This document shows positions 8,474-16,651 of a stretch of 64,000 bases of DNA, in pieces. The notes beneath the pieces were generated by a model that saw nothing but the letters and a program-made list of their open reading frames with translations, was not told the origin of the DNA and made no database searches. Both the position numbers and the translations under genes were made by a program. The stretch comes from Salirhabdus euzebyi. GTDB lineage: Bacteria; Bacillota; Bacilli; Bacillales; Alkalibacillaceae. Positions within the stretch are counted from its first letter, which is position 1. Each line of letters starts with the position of its first letter. The stretch is taken from assembly GCF_014207435.1 (NCBI RefSeq), contig NZ_JACHGH010000002.1, forward strand, positions 62,001 through 126,000, written 5' to 3'.

Positions 8474-8821
8474 ATGAATTCACAATTAGCCAACCTAATA
8501 GATCAAATATATGAAGAAGTGTTAGCTAAAGGATTAGAGCGATTTGATAACGGTAATGCTATTGATAAAAAGAGTAGAGAAGGATTTGAGCAAGTTAAAG
8601 TCCAAACAAAACACCCTTTTTCCTTAATCGATAAATGGGAGGAAGAGACGTTAGCAGCTATTCCAGAACTTCCTATTTACCCTAATCAAGTCCAAAATAC
8701 GAAAGAGAATATGGAATTGCTTTTATTACATAGCTATTATCATGACGTAAAAAGAAAAAGATTTATGGAGCTTTATCATTCCATTGATTATGTAATGAAT
8801 CAAATGAAAGGAAAGCCCTGA
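8474..8821 (+). CDS. yppE: YppE-like protein (DUF1798)
   Basis: A 115-residue helical protein of unknown function. The C-terminal half (LLLHSYYHDVKRKRFMELY) matches the DUF1798 signature LVLQSYVHHIHKKRF of B. subtilis YppE, and the gene is in the same neighbourhood. The frame also has an ATG at 8465, but AAAAAGGGATG is correctly spaced only for ATG 8474 (MNSQLANL). cdd begins 51 bp downstream on the same strand with no terminator between them. Confidence 0.8.
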   Translation: MNSQLANLIDQIYEEVLAKGLERFDNGNAIDKKSREGFEQVKVQTKHPFSLIDKWEEETLAAIPELPIYPNQVQNTKENMELLLLHSYYHDVKRKRFMELYHSIDYVMNQMKGKP

Positions 8822-8872
8822 ATTCGCTTTACATATACGAGCTATATGAGAAAACATTGGGAGGAAGTCATA

Positions 8873-9280
8873 ATGGATCAACAGACATTGTTAAGTCACG
8901 CAAAGGATGCTTGGAATAATGCATACGTTCCATACTCCAAATTTAGAGTAGGAGCTGCCGTATTAACGAAAAGTGGAAAAGTATATAAGGGATGTAACAT
9001 AGAAAATGCTGCTTATCCTGTTACATGCTGCGCGGAAAGAGTGGCGATTTTTAAGGCGATATCAGAAGGTGAAAAAGAATTTCAACATATAGCAGTGGTA
9101 GCGGACACAGAACGACCAGTACCTCCTTGTGGCTCATGTCGTCAAGTATTGAGTGAATTTTGTGAGCCAACGATGGAAATCCAAATTGCAAATTTAAAAG
9201 GGGATACGAAAACAATGACGATGGAGGAATTATTGCCATTCTCCTTTACCCCTCAGGATTTAGCGGACGGTCAAAAATAG
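8873..9280 (+). CDS. cdd: Cytidine deaminase
   Basis: Pyrimidine salvage enzyme that converts cytidine or deoxycytidine to uridine or deoxyuridine. The 135-residue length is that of the homotetrameric Bacillus enzyme (136 in B. subtilis). The zinc site is complete: Cys in YPVTCCAERVAIF with the proton-shuttling Glu of CAE, and PCGSCRQVLSEF. The start was set at ATG 8873 behind GGGAGGAAG; the frame extends nine codons further up without a site. It is followed by a very strong terminator. Confidence 0.95.
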   Translation: MDQQTLLSHAKDAWNNAYVPYSKFRVGAAVLTKSGKVYKGCNIENAAYPVTCCAERVAIFKAISEGEKEFQHIAVVADTERPVPPCGSCRQVLSEFCEPTMEIQIANLKGDTKTMTMEELLPFSFTPQDLADGQK

Positions 9281-9281
9281 C

Positions 9282-9316
9282 AAAAAACCCTTACCAACTT
9301 TTGGTAAGGGTTTTTC
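9282..9316 (+). terminator. Terminator after cdd
   Basis: A perfect stem of about 15 bp, AAAAACCCTTACCAA / TTGGTAAGGGTTTTT, with a 3-nt loop and T-run. Confidence 0.92.
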
Positions 9317-9415
9317 TTCCACCATATTAAAATATTTTCTTATTTCTAGGCACGGATACAATCTCTAGTTATAAAGCAAAATTAGGTTTATGACTTAGTA
9401 CATGTCTCCTTTCTT

Positions 9416-9424
9416 CATAATATA
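9416..9424 (+). promoter_or_regulatory. Possible sigma-K -10 element of cotD
   Basis: CATAATATA fits the sigma-K -10 pattern CATANNNTA, 35 bp before the cotD start. An AC dinucleotide lies upstream at 9400-9401, slightly closer than the usual -35. Inferred from the expected mother-cell expression of a coat gene. Confidence 0.4.
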
Positions 9425-9459
9425 GTATTAATGTATAGAAAATGAAAGGAGAGGATAGG

Positions 9460-9792
9460 ATGCATCATCATCATAAACATTGTAAACCAACGGCGGTAAG
9501 CCCTGTAGAAACTGTGGTATACCCTACAAAACATTGTGTGAAAAATACACACTCTGTAAATGAAGTTAATCATGTTCATCCAGCTCATACAACTGTTGTA
9601 AACCATCATTTACAAAAGAATAAACACTACTTTCCTCATACAACGTCATTCGCTAACACTTATGACGCTGTAAATATAAATATGGGCCCTGTACCACCGG
9701 CACCGCCACTAGGAACTGTCGTTCCTGCACCAGGAGCTCCTGTACCACCGGCTGGACCAATGAATCCAGCATTTAATCCTTATGCACGCTAA
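9460..9792 (+). CDS. cotD: CotD-family spore coat protein
   Basis: A 110-residue inner-coat-type protein made in the mother cell. It starts MHHHHKHCKP and is rich in His and Cys, then carries the CotD-like block HPAHTTVVNHHLQKNKHYFPHTTSF, abbreviated here by its key parts HPxHTTxVNH and HYFPHT. The C-terminal third is Pro/Gly/Ala rich (PPAPPLGTVVPAPGAPVPP), longer than in B. subtilis CotD. ATG 9460 follows AAAGGAGAGG. Its location between cdd and ypsA agrees with B. subtilis order. Confidence 0.85.
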   Translation: MHHHHKHCKPTAVSPVETVVYPTKHCVKNTHSVNEVNHVHPAHTTVVNHHLQKNKHYFPHTTSFANTYDAVNINMGPVPPAPPLGTVVPAPGAPVPPAGPMNPAFNPYAR

Positions 9793-9803
9793 TAATGTTA
9801 TGT

Positions 9804-9833
9804 GGAAGGACTGGTGTTTTCAGTCCTTCCTTT
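9804..9833 (+). terminator. Terminator after cotD
   Basis: A perfect 10-bp stem GGAAGGACTG / CAGTCCTTCC with a 7-nt loop and a short T-run. Confidence 0.8.
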
Positions 9834-9887
9834 ACCATTTGTAAAAAGATGAGTCTCAACACATTATCCATCTAAAGGAATGAAAAA

Positions 9888-10445
9888 ATGAATGTTTTAA
9901 CGATTACAGGTTATAAACCTATGGAATTAGGCATATTTAATAGCAATGATAAACGAATACCTTATATTAAAGAAACAATAAAGAGGAGATTGCTTCCACT
10001 TATTGAGGATGGAATTGAATGGATCTTAATTTCTGGACAAGCTGGCGTAGAACTATGGGCTGCTGAAGTGGTCCTTGAGCTTCAATTAGAATATGACATA
10101 AAGTTAGCTGTTATTCCACCATTTACAAACCAGGAGCAGAGATGGAAAGAAGACCTTCAGCTTGTTTATCAAGAAATAGTCGAACAAGCTGATTTTTATG
10201 AGCCCTTAGTGAAAAAAGAATATGAAGGACCACATCAATTTAAGATAAAAGATAAATGGTTGATTCAGAAATCAGACGCTTGTTTAATACTTTATGAACC
10301 GGAAAACGAAGGGACACCCAAATTTTTCTTAGAGGAGGTGAAGCGTCAAAATAAACCAAATTTTCAATTGTTTTATATTACATCCTTTGATTTAGATGAT
10401 ACTTTTAGGGATATGGAACTGAATTCGTCTAATTTTATCGAATGA
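9888..10445 (+). CDS. ypsA: YpsA family protein (DUF1273, SLOG-like)
   Basis: A 185-residue Rossmann-like protein. The N terminus MNVLTITGYKPMELGIF and the loop ISGQAGVELWAAEVVLEL are the conserved nucleotide-binding-type features of YpsA. A second conserved block is IQKSDACLILYEPENEGTPK. In B. subtilis YpsA is linked to cell division and sits next to gpsB, exactly as here (gpsB starts 78 bp downstream). The ligand is unknown. The start has AAAGGAATGAAAA before ATG, which is moderate. Confidence 0.92.
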   Translation: MNVLTITGYKPMELGIFNSNDKRIPYIKETIKRRLLPLIEDGIEWILISGQAGVELWAAEVVLELQLEYDIKLAVIPPFTNQEQRWKEDLQLVYQEIVEQADFYEPLVKKEYEGPHQFKIKDKWLIQKSDACLILYEPENEGTPKFFLEEVKRQNKPNFQLFYITSFDLDDTFRDMELNSSNFIE

Positions 10446-10523
10446 AACATAATTGTAAATTGACTTTTCTATACTAATTTGAAAGAATATTAATTAAGTT
10501 GTTATGATTTTGGGGTGAATAGA

Positions 10524-10829
10524 ATGTTTGAACGAGTTCAATTAACGAGTAAAGATATTTTAGAGAAAGACTTTAAAACTGCTATAAGAGGTTATAATCA
10601 AGAAGAAGTAGATCAATTTTTAGATGTAGTCATTCAAGACTATGAAGCACTACAAAGCGAAGTGGAAAGACTTACACAAGAAAATGCGCGATTAAAGCAA
10701 CAATCTACAGACCAACCTAGAATGAGACAAGCACAAGCCCAGTCAACAACAGGTCATGTCAACTACGATATTTTAAAACGATTATCGAATTTAGAAAAAG
10801 CAGTATTTGGCAAGAAGTACGTAGATTAG
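10524..10829 (+). CDS. gpsB: Cell division adaptor GpsB
   Basis: A DivIVA-like membrane-associated adaptor that shuttles PBP1 between division site and lateral wall. This is functionally linked to ponA at 3.5-6 kb. The 101-residue protein has the N-terminal DivIVA domain (FKTAIRGYNQEEVDQFLD) with coiled coil to about residue 65, and the conserved C-terminal oligomerisation motif YDILKRLSNLEKAVFG. GTG 10515 opens the frame earlier, but TGGGGTG is the ribosome binding site for ATG 10524. rnpB follows. Confidence 0.95.
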   Translation: MFERVQLTSKDILEKDFKTAIRGYNQEEVDQFLDVVIQDYEALQSEVERLTQENARLKQQSTDQPRMRQAQAQSTTGHVNYDILKRLSNLEKAVFGKKYVD

Positions 10830-10851
10830 ATGAATAGGTAATATTTACATT

Positions 10852-10879
10852 TTGCAAACGATTGAAATCATGTTATAAT
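10852..10879 (+). promoter_or_regulatory. Sigma-A promoter of rnpB
   Basis: TTGCAA (10852-10857) and TATAAT (10874-10879) are 16 bp apart, with a TG extension at 10871. Predicted start is near 10886, about 26 nt before the mature RNA. Confidence 0.75.
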
Positions 10880-10911
10880 TTGTATTCCATGATAGGTGAT
10901 GTGGAAACAAC

Positions 10912-11310
10912 AATTGAATGTTCGGGTAATTGCTGTATGACTTAATCATGCAGAGGAAAGTCCATGCTCGCACAGTCTGAGATGGCTGTAGTGTTCGTGC
11001 CTGACGAATTCATAAGTTAGGGTAGCCTATTGGCTAACGGCAGGGAACGTACCTAAGTCTTCGGATATGGTATTAATACCTTGAAAGTGCCACAGTGACG
11101 GAGTTCAACTAGAAATGGTTGAAGTGGAACGAGGTAAACCCCACGAGCGAGCAACCCAAATAATGGTAGGGGCACTCTCCTGAGGGAAATGAACCAATAT
11201 GGAGGGACAAGCAACTTGTTGCTTGTAGATAGATGATTACCACCTGAGTACGAGGTTGACCGCCGTTCGTAGTACGATGGTACAAAACATGGCTTACAGA
11301 ACATTCATAG
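10912..11310 (+). ncRNA. rnpB: RNase P RNA, Bacillus type (class B)
   Basis: Catalytic RNA that matures the 5' ends of tRNAs. Helix P1 is formed by TGAATGTTC (10915-10923) and GAACATTCA (11299-11307), which fixes both ends. Conserved elements include GAGGAAAGTCCATGCTCGCA, AGTGCCACAGTGACGG, GTGGAACG-GGTAAACCCC, the AACCCAAAT segment, and TAGATAGATGATTACCACC with ACAAAACATGGCTTACAG at the 3' side. Layout is that of B. subtilis type B. gpsB precedes it and ypsC follows, as expected. Confidence 0.97.
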
Positions 11311-11336
11311 GTCAGCTCTACATCAATCGATCGAGC

Positions 11337-11384
11337 AAGCCTTTTCTAAGCGAACATAATCGTTTGTTTAGAAAAGGCTTTTTA
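11337..11384 (+). terminator. Terminator after rnpB
   Basis: A 13-bp stem AAGCCTTTTCTAA / TTAGAAAAGGCTT with an inner partly paired loop and T-run. Confidence 0.88.
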
Positions 11385-11454
11385 CATTTGTTTTAAGGGT
11401 ATACTATACATAGAAGAAGGTATGTTTAATACAAAATGTTGGAGGATCTCAAGT

Positions 11455-12591
11455 ATGGCAAATCAATTTACACTAATTGCAACATCTGCTGCAGGTTTAG
11501 AATCGATTGTAGCGAATGAAGTAAAAAATTTAGGTTTTGACAATGTAAGAGTAGAGAATGGCAGAATTGAGTACGATGCAGATGCATACGGAATCGCTAA
11601 AAGCAATTTATGGTTACGCACGGCTGACAGAGTTAAGCTTCTTGTAGGTGAATTTGAAGCAAAGACATTTGATGAGTTATTTGAAAAAACGAAGGCATTA
11701 CCATGGGAAGAATACATACCGGAAAATGGACAAGTCCCCGTAATTGGGAAATCTGTAAAGTCTACCCTTTATTCTGTGCCAGACTGTCAATCAATCGTTA
11801 AGAAAGCGATTGTTAATCGTTTAACACAAAAGCATGGACTTATAGATAGGCTACCAGAAAACGGTGCTCTGTACCGAGTAGAAGTAGCTATATTAAAAGA
11901 CAAAGTGACATTAACCCTGGATACATCGGGTACGGGGCTACATAAAAGGGGATATCGTGTTAAACAAAATGAGGCCCCTCTAAAAGAAACACTAGCTGCT
12001 GCTCTCGTTCAACTAACGAATTGGAGGCCAGACGAACCATTTGTTGATCCTTTTACAGGTTCGGGTACCATTCCGATTGAAGCTGCTTTAATTGGTCAAA
12101 ATATTGCACCAGGCTTTAATAGAGAATTTGCGGCAGAAGAGTGGGATATTGTTCCACAAAAGATTTGGGATGAAGCATTAACCGAAGCAGAAGACCTAGC
12201 TAATTATGATCAAAAACTTAATATTTTTGGATATGATATTGACCACAAAATGATTGAAATGGCGAAAGGGAATGCATTAGAAGCAGGGTTTGCTGACTTA
12301 ATCAACTTCAAGCAAATGCAAGTAAGTGATCTTAACCCGAAGGAATCCAATGGTTATCTAATAGGAAACCCACCATATGGAGAGCGTATTGGGGAAAAAG
12401 ATGTCGTGGAAAAAATGTATCGCGACCTTGGTAACATTATGAAGAATCACCCAAGTTGGAGCGTGTATATATTAACATCACACCAAGATTTTGAAAAGCT
12501 ATACGGTCAAAAGGCAACAAAGAAGAGAAAGCTTTACAACGGCTTTATTCGAACTGATTATTATCAGTATTTTGGGAAGAGAGAAAAATAA
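11455..12591 (+). CDS. ypsC: THUMP-domain RNA methyltransferase, YpsC (RlmL/RlmK-like)
   Basis: Predicted SAM-dependent N2-guanine methyltransferase for 23S rRNA. The 378-residue protein has an N-terminal ferredoxin-like plus THUMP RNA-binding region (about 1-160), then a Rossmann methyltransferase. The domain carries FVDPFTGSGTIPIEAALI (SAM-binding motif I), FGYDIDHKMIEMAKGNA and the catalytic motif GNPPYGERIG. ATG 11455 lies behind GGAGGATCT; the frame opens at 11422 without a site. Its place after rnpB matches B. subtilis ypsC. The exact target base is inferred from the family. Confidence 0.92.
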   Translation: MANQFTLIATSAAGLESIVANEVKNLGFDNVRVENGRIEYDADAYGIAKSNLWLRTADRVKLLVGEFEAKTFDELFEKTKALPWEEYIPENGQVPVIGKSVKSTLYSVPDCQSIVKKAIVNRLTQKHGLIDRLPENGALYRVEVAILKDKVTLTLDTSGTGLHKRGYRVKQNEAPLKETLAAALVQLTNWRPDEPFVDPFTGSGTIPIEAALIGQNIAPGFNREFAAEEWDIVPQKIWDEALTEAEDLANYDQKLNIFGYDIDHKMIEMAKGNALEAGFADLINFKQMQVSDLNPKESNGYLIGNPPYGERIGEKDVVEKMYRDLGNIMKNHPSWSVYILTSHQDFEKLYGQKATKKRKLYNGFIRTDYYQYFGKREK

Positions 12592-12603
12592 AGCTATAGA
12601 AAA

Positions 12604-12640
12604 AACGGGATCCCAAACTAAATAGTTTAGGACCCCGTTA
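12604..12640. terminator. Bidirectional terminator between ypsC and the PH/SHOCT gene
   Basis: A 17-bp hairpin from AACGGGATCCCAAACTA to TAGTTTAGGACCCCGTT contains two mismatched or wobble positions. The T-tract is better on the minus strand (complement of the A-run at 12599-12605). Confidence 0.75.
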
Positions 12641-12651
12641 TTTAGTTAATT

Positions 12652-13137
12652 TTAAATGCCTAGTACTTGTTTTTTCTTTTGGGTAAATTCTTCTTCTGTT
12701 ATTATGCCTGCATCTCGTAATTCTGCAAGTTGTCTTAATTCGTCAACACTATTACTACTTTCACTCGGAGCTGAAGAGCTTTGTCTTTTCCCCATATTAT
12801 CCCTTACGTAAGAAATAAAATCCTGGACGTTTTCTCCTTGAATCCATTTCATTTTAACTTTATTTCCGGACGCAAAAAAAGAAATTTTATGACCTAGCAT
12901 TCCTTTCCCAGATTCAAATGAACTGATATTTTCTAAGGGGAATGATTCTAATTCATAACCAGTTAATTTTTTAGCATAAAACACAACTCTTTTGTCGGTT
13001 GCGATAAAAATGCCATTCCTTACACTGTCGTTCCCTAATATCTCGGTTTCATATGCACCTAAAACGCATTCTTGAACCTCTTCATTTGGATCTAAATATT
13101 CCTGTGCCTTGGTTAATAGCTTGTCTATTTTAGCCAT
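12652..13137 (-). CDS. PH-domain protein with C-terminal SHOCT domain (YokE-like)
   Basis: A 161-residue cytosolic protein. Residues about 10-115 form a bacterial PH-like domain (NGIFIATDKRVVFYAKKL, SFPLENISSFESGKGMLG). A Ser-rich linker leads to a SHOCT helix pair, ELRQLAELRDAGIITEEEF. SHOCT domains are usually oligomerisation or regulatory tails. No enzymatic residues are visible, and the function is unknown. The gene is convergent with ypsC and divergent from the M32 carboxypeptidase. Strong GAGGA site before ATG. Confidence 0.82.
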   Translation of the reverse strand: MAKIDKLLTKAQEYLDPNEEVQECVLGAYETEILGNDSVRNGIFIATDKRVVFYAKKLTGYELESFPLENISSFESGKGMLGHKISFFASGNKVKMKWIQGENVQDFISYVRDNMGKRQSSSAPSESSNSVDELRQLAELRDAGIITEEEFTQKKKQVLGI

Positions 13138-13327
13138 TTAAATCCTCCTCATTTATCTGATTCTTATTATAAAACGATACCCTACTCTTTATCATACCAT
13201 TTTGTAGATAATTAACAGAAATAGTTCAATTGAAATCTTTTATTTTTTGAAAAGTGAAACATGTTTTTCTTTTTAAACTAATTTAAGGTAAAATAGATAC
13301 GCATATAGGAAAAAGGGAGTGAAGCAA

Positions 13328-14830
13328 TTGACTAAAAATTACACGAAAACAGAGCAGGAATTTTTAGATTATTTAGCGGAAATGGAATCTTATGGTGAAG
13401 CAATCAGTTTAATGGCTTGGGATTTACGGACAAAGGCACCGAAGAAGTCTGTTAAGCTGCGTTCGAATACTATAGGTGTCCTTTCTCAAAAAATTCATCA
13501 AATGTCTACTTCCGATAAAATGAAACAATTTATTTCGGAACTAAAAGGTAATACAGAGGATGAAATCATACATAAATCGGTACTTGAATGTGAAAAAGAT
13601 TATGAGCGAAACGCAAAAATACCTGATGATGAATACAAGGCATATGTAATGCTTCAAGCGGAAGCTGAATCCGTATGGGAGGAAGCACGTGAAAAATCAG
13701 ATTTTGCTATGTTTCAACCATATTTAGAAAAACTAGTGGATTATAATATTAAATTTGCTAACTATTGGGGCTATGAAAAAAATATTTACGATGCACTTCT
13801 TGATATGTATGAGCCGGGTGTGACAGTGGAGGTTTTAGATCAAGTATTTCCAGCCCTTAGAGACTCGCTTACACCCTTGATTGAAAAAGTACAACAATCT
13901 AATCATAAGCCTGATACGTCCAGTATTTTAGTACCTTTCCCGAAAGAGAAACAAGAAGCTTTTAGCTTGGAAATTCTAGAGGAAATGGGCTATGACTTCC
14001 AATCAGGTCGCTTAGACGAAACAGTTCATCCATTTATGATATCGTTAAATCCAAACGATGTTCGCGTAACAACTCGTTATGATGAAAATGATTTCCGTAT
14101 GGCAATTTTCGGTACCATCCACGAAGGTGGACATGCCCTTTACGAGCAAAATATTAGTGAGGATTTAGTTGGAACGCCTTTAGCAACTGGAACTTCTAAC
14201 GGTATTCATGAGTCCCAATCTCTTTTCTGGGAGACATATATATCTCGCAGTAAAGCATTCTGGAATCGTTATTTCAATACATTGAAAAAATACGCACCAG
14301 AATCTATATCATCTTTATCCAATGAAGAGTTTTATCGTGCTATCAATGAAGTGAAGCCGTCATTTATCCGTGTTGAGGCAGATGAAATGACGTATCCACT
14401 ACATGTAATGGTTCGTTATGAGTTAGAAAAAGGATTAATCAATAAAGAAATTGAAGTGAAAGATTTACCACGTTTATGGAACGATAAGATGGAAGAGTAC
14501 TTAGGCATTCGTCCTACCAATGATCGTGAAGGCGTACTTCAGGATGTACACTGGTCAGGAGGAGCGTTTGGTTATTTCCCTTCCTATGCGCTAGGATACA
14601 TGTACGGGGCTCAACTTTATCATGCGATGAACAAAGAATTAAACGTAAACGAATTAATTGAAAACGGAGAGCTAAACAAAGTGAAAGAATGGTTAACTAA
14701 ACACGTACATCAATACGGTAAGTTGAAAAAGCCGTTGGAAATCTTAAATGATGTGACTGGTGAAGGGTTAAACGCTGATTACTTAGTTAATTATTTAGAG
14801 AACAAATATAAAGAAATTTATAAGTGGTAA
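13328..14830 (+). CDS. ypwA: M32 family metallocarboxypeptidase (YpwA-like)
   Basis: Zinc carboxypeptidase with broad C-terminal specificity, probably used in peptide turnover. The 500-residue protein has the M32 active site HEGGHALYEQ (HExxH) followed by GIHESQSLFWE, which holds the third metal ligand Glu. It also has the conserved blocks DVRVTTRYDENDFRMAIFG and QDVHWSGGAFGYFPSYALG. GTG 13319 overlaps the AAAAGGGAG site, so the TTG at 13328 (MTKNYTKTEQEF) is the better start. Single-gene transcription unit closed by a terminator. Confidence 0.95.
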   Translation: MTKNYTKTEQEFLDYLAEMESYGEAISLMAWDLRTKAPKKSVKLRSNTIGVLSQKIHQMSTSDKMKQFISELKGNTEDEIIHKSVLECEKDYERNAKIPDDEYKAYVMLQAEAESVWEEAREKSDFAMFQPYLEKLVDYNIKFANYWGYEKNIYDALLDMYEPGVTVEVLDQVFPALRDSLTPLIEKVQQSNHKPDTSSILVPFPKEKQEAFSLEILEEMGYDFQSGRLDETVHPFMISLNPNDVRVTTRYDENDFRMAIFGTIHEGGHALYEQNISEDLVGTPLATGTSNGIHESQSLFWETYISRSKAFWNRYFNTLKKYAPESISSLSNEEFYRAINEVKPSFIRVEADEMTYPLHVMVRYELEKGLINKEIEVKDLPRLWNDKMEEYLGIRPTNDREGVLQDVHWSGGAFGYFPSYALGYMYGAQLYHAMNKELNVNELIENGELNKVKEWLTKHVHQYGKLKKPLEILNDVTGEGLNADYLVNYLENKYKEIYKW

Positions 14831-14848
14831 ACCAATAATTCTCACACG

Positions 14849-14893
14849 AAATAAGGATACAAATCTTTATATGATTTGTACCCTTATTTTTTT
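14849..14893 (+). terminator. Terminator after ypwA
   Basis: A long stem AATAAGGATACAAATC / GATTTGTACCCTTATT with one mismatch, a short loop and seven T. Confidence 0.88.
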
Positions 14894-15003
14894 CTATTTT
14901 AAAAGGAATGCCTAAATAACATTTGGGAAAATGTGTTAAAATGAAAAACGCAAATAATGCTTAATTTAGCTTTTATATACAGCTTACTTTTAGGAGGGGT
15001 ATA

Positions 15004-15810
15004 ATGGATAGAAAACAATATACAGAAGCAAATCGAAAGGCTTGGAATGAAGTAAATGCAAAGCATCAAAAATCCAAAGTGGAGCAAGGTAAATTGGAAA
15101 AATTTAAACAAAAAGGCTATTCCAAGTTGGATAAAACAATAACACAAACTTTGAATGCAGTAGGGATTGTAGGTAAAGATGTTGCGCAGGTCTGTTGTAA
15201 TGACGGGGAAGAAACGATTTCTTTAAAAAACATGGGAGCAAATTCTGTAACAGGTTTTGATATAGCTGATGAGGCGATAAAATCAGCACGGGAACTTTCT
15301 CAGTTTTCTGGGGTAGATTGTGAGTTCGTGCAAACCGATATTTATGATATACCTGAACAATTTTTTTCGAGTTTCGATTTAGTTTACATATCCGTTGGAA
15401 GTTTAATGTGGTTTCCTAGTATGGACGATTTTTTTCAAGTGGTTGCGAGACTGTTAAGAAAAGATGGGATAGTGATTATTTATGAGGTGCATCCTTTCTC
15501 ACTGATGCTAGATAATGAAGATAAACAAAATCCTTTTGAATTAAAGCTTTCTTATTTTATTGATGAGCCTAGAATATATAATGATGGATTAGATTACATA
15601 GAAAATGAGAAATATCAAGGGGCTCCAATTTATAATTTTGATCCAACTCTATCACAAATTATAAACGGCATGATTAAGAACGGGTTCAAAATTGAAAAAT
15701 TAGATGAATATCCGCATGATATGTCAGCTCTATTTGAACACTTGAATAATAAAGAAATAAGGATTCCTTTAAGTATGAGCATTGTTGCAAAGAAAAACTG
15801 GAATGTTTAA
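15004..15810 (+). CDS. Class I SAM-dependent methyltransferase
   Basis: A 268-residue methyltransferase of unknown substrate. After an N-terminal helical region (EANRKAWNEVNAKHQ) the Rossmann domain begins with a slightly unusual motif I, VAQVCCNDGEETISL. It continues with the acidic residue of VTGFDIADEAIKSA, the motif II region VQTDIYDI, and FDLVYISVGSLMWF. It resembles UbiE/Coq5-type small molecule methyltransferases. TAGGAGGGG precedes the ATG. No partner gene is nearby that would suggest a substrate. Confidence 0.85.
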   Translation: MDRKQYTEANRKAWNEVNAKHQKSKVEQGKLEKFKQKGYSKLDKTITQTLNAVGIVGKDVAQVCCNDGEETISLKNMGANSVTGFDIADEAIKSARELSQFSGVDCEFVQTDIYDIPEQFFSSFDLVYISVGSLMWFPSMDDFFQVVARLLRKDGIVIIYEVHPFSLMLDNEDKQNPFELKLSYFIDEPRIYNDGLDYIENEKYQGAPIYNFDPTLSQIINGMIKNGFKIEKLDEYPHDMSALFEHLNNKEIRIPLSMSIVAKKNWNV

Positions 15811-15852
15811 CTAGATTAGCTTAGTAGTCTTTAAAGCATAAACATTATTTGA

Positions 15853-15895
15853 TGGAACAGTTGTATTAGGATAGTTGATTATTCCAACTGCTTCC
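15853..15895. repeat. Inverted repeat without T-tract downstream of the methyltransferase gene
   Basis: TGGAACAGTTG pairs with CAACTGCTTCCA apart from one bulge, around a loop of about 20 nt. Neither side has a T-run, so it is not an ordinary terminator. Confidence 0.4.
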
Positions 15896-16014
15896 ACGTA
15901 GGGACTATAGGAGAGAAGAGTAACTCCCTTATATTTTCTATCTATAACTATAGAAAATCATAGAGAAGGATTACATTATCATTTATGGAAAGTTATTTTA
16001 TAGGGGGATTTACT

Positions 16015-16545
16015 TTGATTGGTTGGTTAATTATTGCTTGCGAGGTTGGTTTTTGGGTGTTGGTATTATCGGGATTAGTTGCTAGATATGTTTTCAATCA
16101 AAAAAGGATAAGTGCCATTTTACTTATTTGTACACCGATTGTAGATATTGTATTGCTCATTGCTACATTCATTGATTTGAAAAATGGAGCAACTGCCAGT
16201 ATTGTTCATGGAATTGCAGCAATCTACATAGGTGTTAGTGTAGCTTTTGGACATCGTATGATTAAATGGGCTGACGAGCAATTCGTACATAGATTTTTAA
16301 ATGGTAAAAAACCAGCTAAAATAAAAAAACATGGCAAAGAACATGCCAAAGAAGAGCGTGCTGGTTGGTATCGTCATTTGTTATCTTGGTTGATAGGCGG
16401 AGGAATATTAATAGGTATCATTCTTTATATCAACAATGACATACAGACAGAAGCATTACTTCGTACGCTAAAAGTATGGTCAATGGTTTTGGTAATAGAT
16501 TTTTTCATTAGTTTTAGTTACACTCTCTTTCCGAAAAAAGCATAG
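16015..16545 (+). CDS. YmcC-like integral membrane protein
   Basis: A 176-residue membrane protein with about five hydrophobic helices. The N-terminal block IACEVGFWVLVLSGL and the block IDLKNGATASIVHGIAAIYIGVSVAFGHRM resemble what I remember of B. subtilis YmcC. Function unknown. A positively charged cytoplasmic loop (KKPAKIKKHGKEHAKEER) separates two halves. ATG 15985 is too far from any site, while AGGGGG is 7 nt before TTG 16015, which I prefer. Strong terminator downstream. Confidence 0.7.
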   Translation: MIGWLIIACEVGFWVLVLSGLVARYVFNQKRISAILLICTPIVDIVLLIATFIDLKNGATASIVHGIAAIYIGVSVAFGHRMIKWADEQFVHRFLNGKKPAKIKKHGKEHAKEERAGWYRHLLSWLIGGGILIGIILYINNDIQTEALLRTLKVWSMVLVIDFFISFSYTLFPKKA

Positions 16546-16553
16546 CATTTACC

Positions 16554-16610
16554 AAAAAAGCTAACGGTAGGAAAATCGAATTTCATTTCGATTTCGCCGT
16601 TAGCTTTTTT
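16554..16610. terminator. Bidirectional terminator between the YmcC-like gene and cytochrome oxidase
   Basis: A 14-bp stem AAAAAAGCTAACGG / CCGTTAGCTTTTTT encloses a second inner hairpin built on CGAA/TTCG. Confidence 0.92.
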
Positions 16611-16651
16611 AAGTAAAATATTTTTTAAATAACAGGTGTTTTTCTTCGTTT

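Noticed and set aside
11053-11304. Minus-strand frame of 83 codons within rnpB
   Set aside because: It lies wholly on the opposite strand of the RNase P RNA, whose conserved structure explains the sequence.
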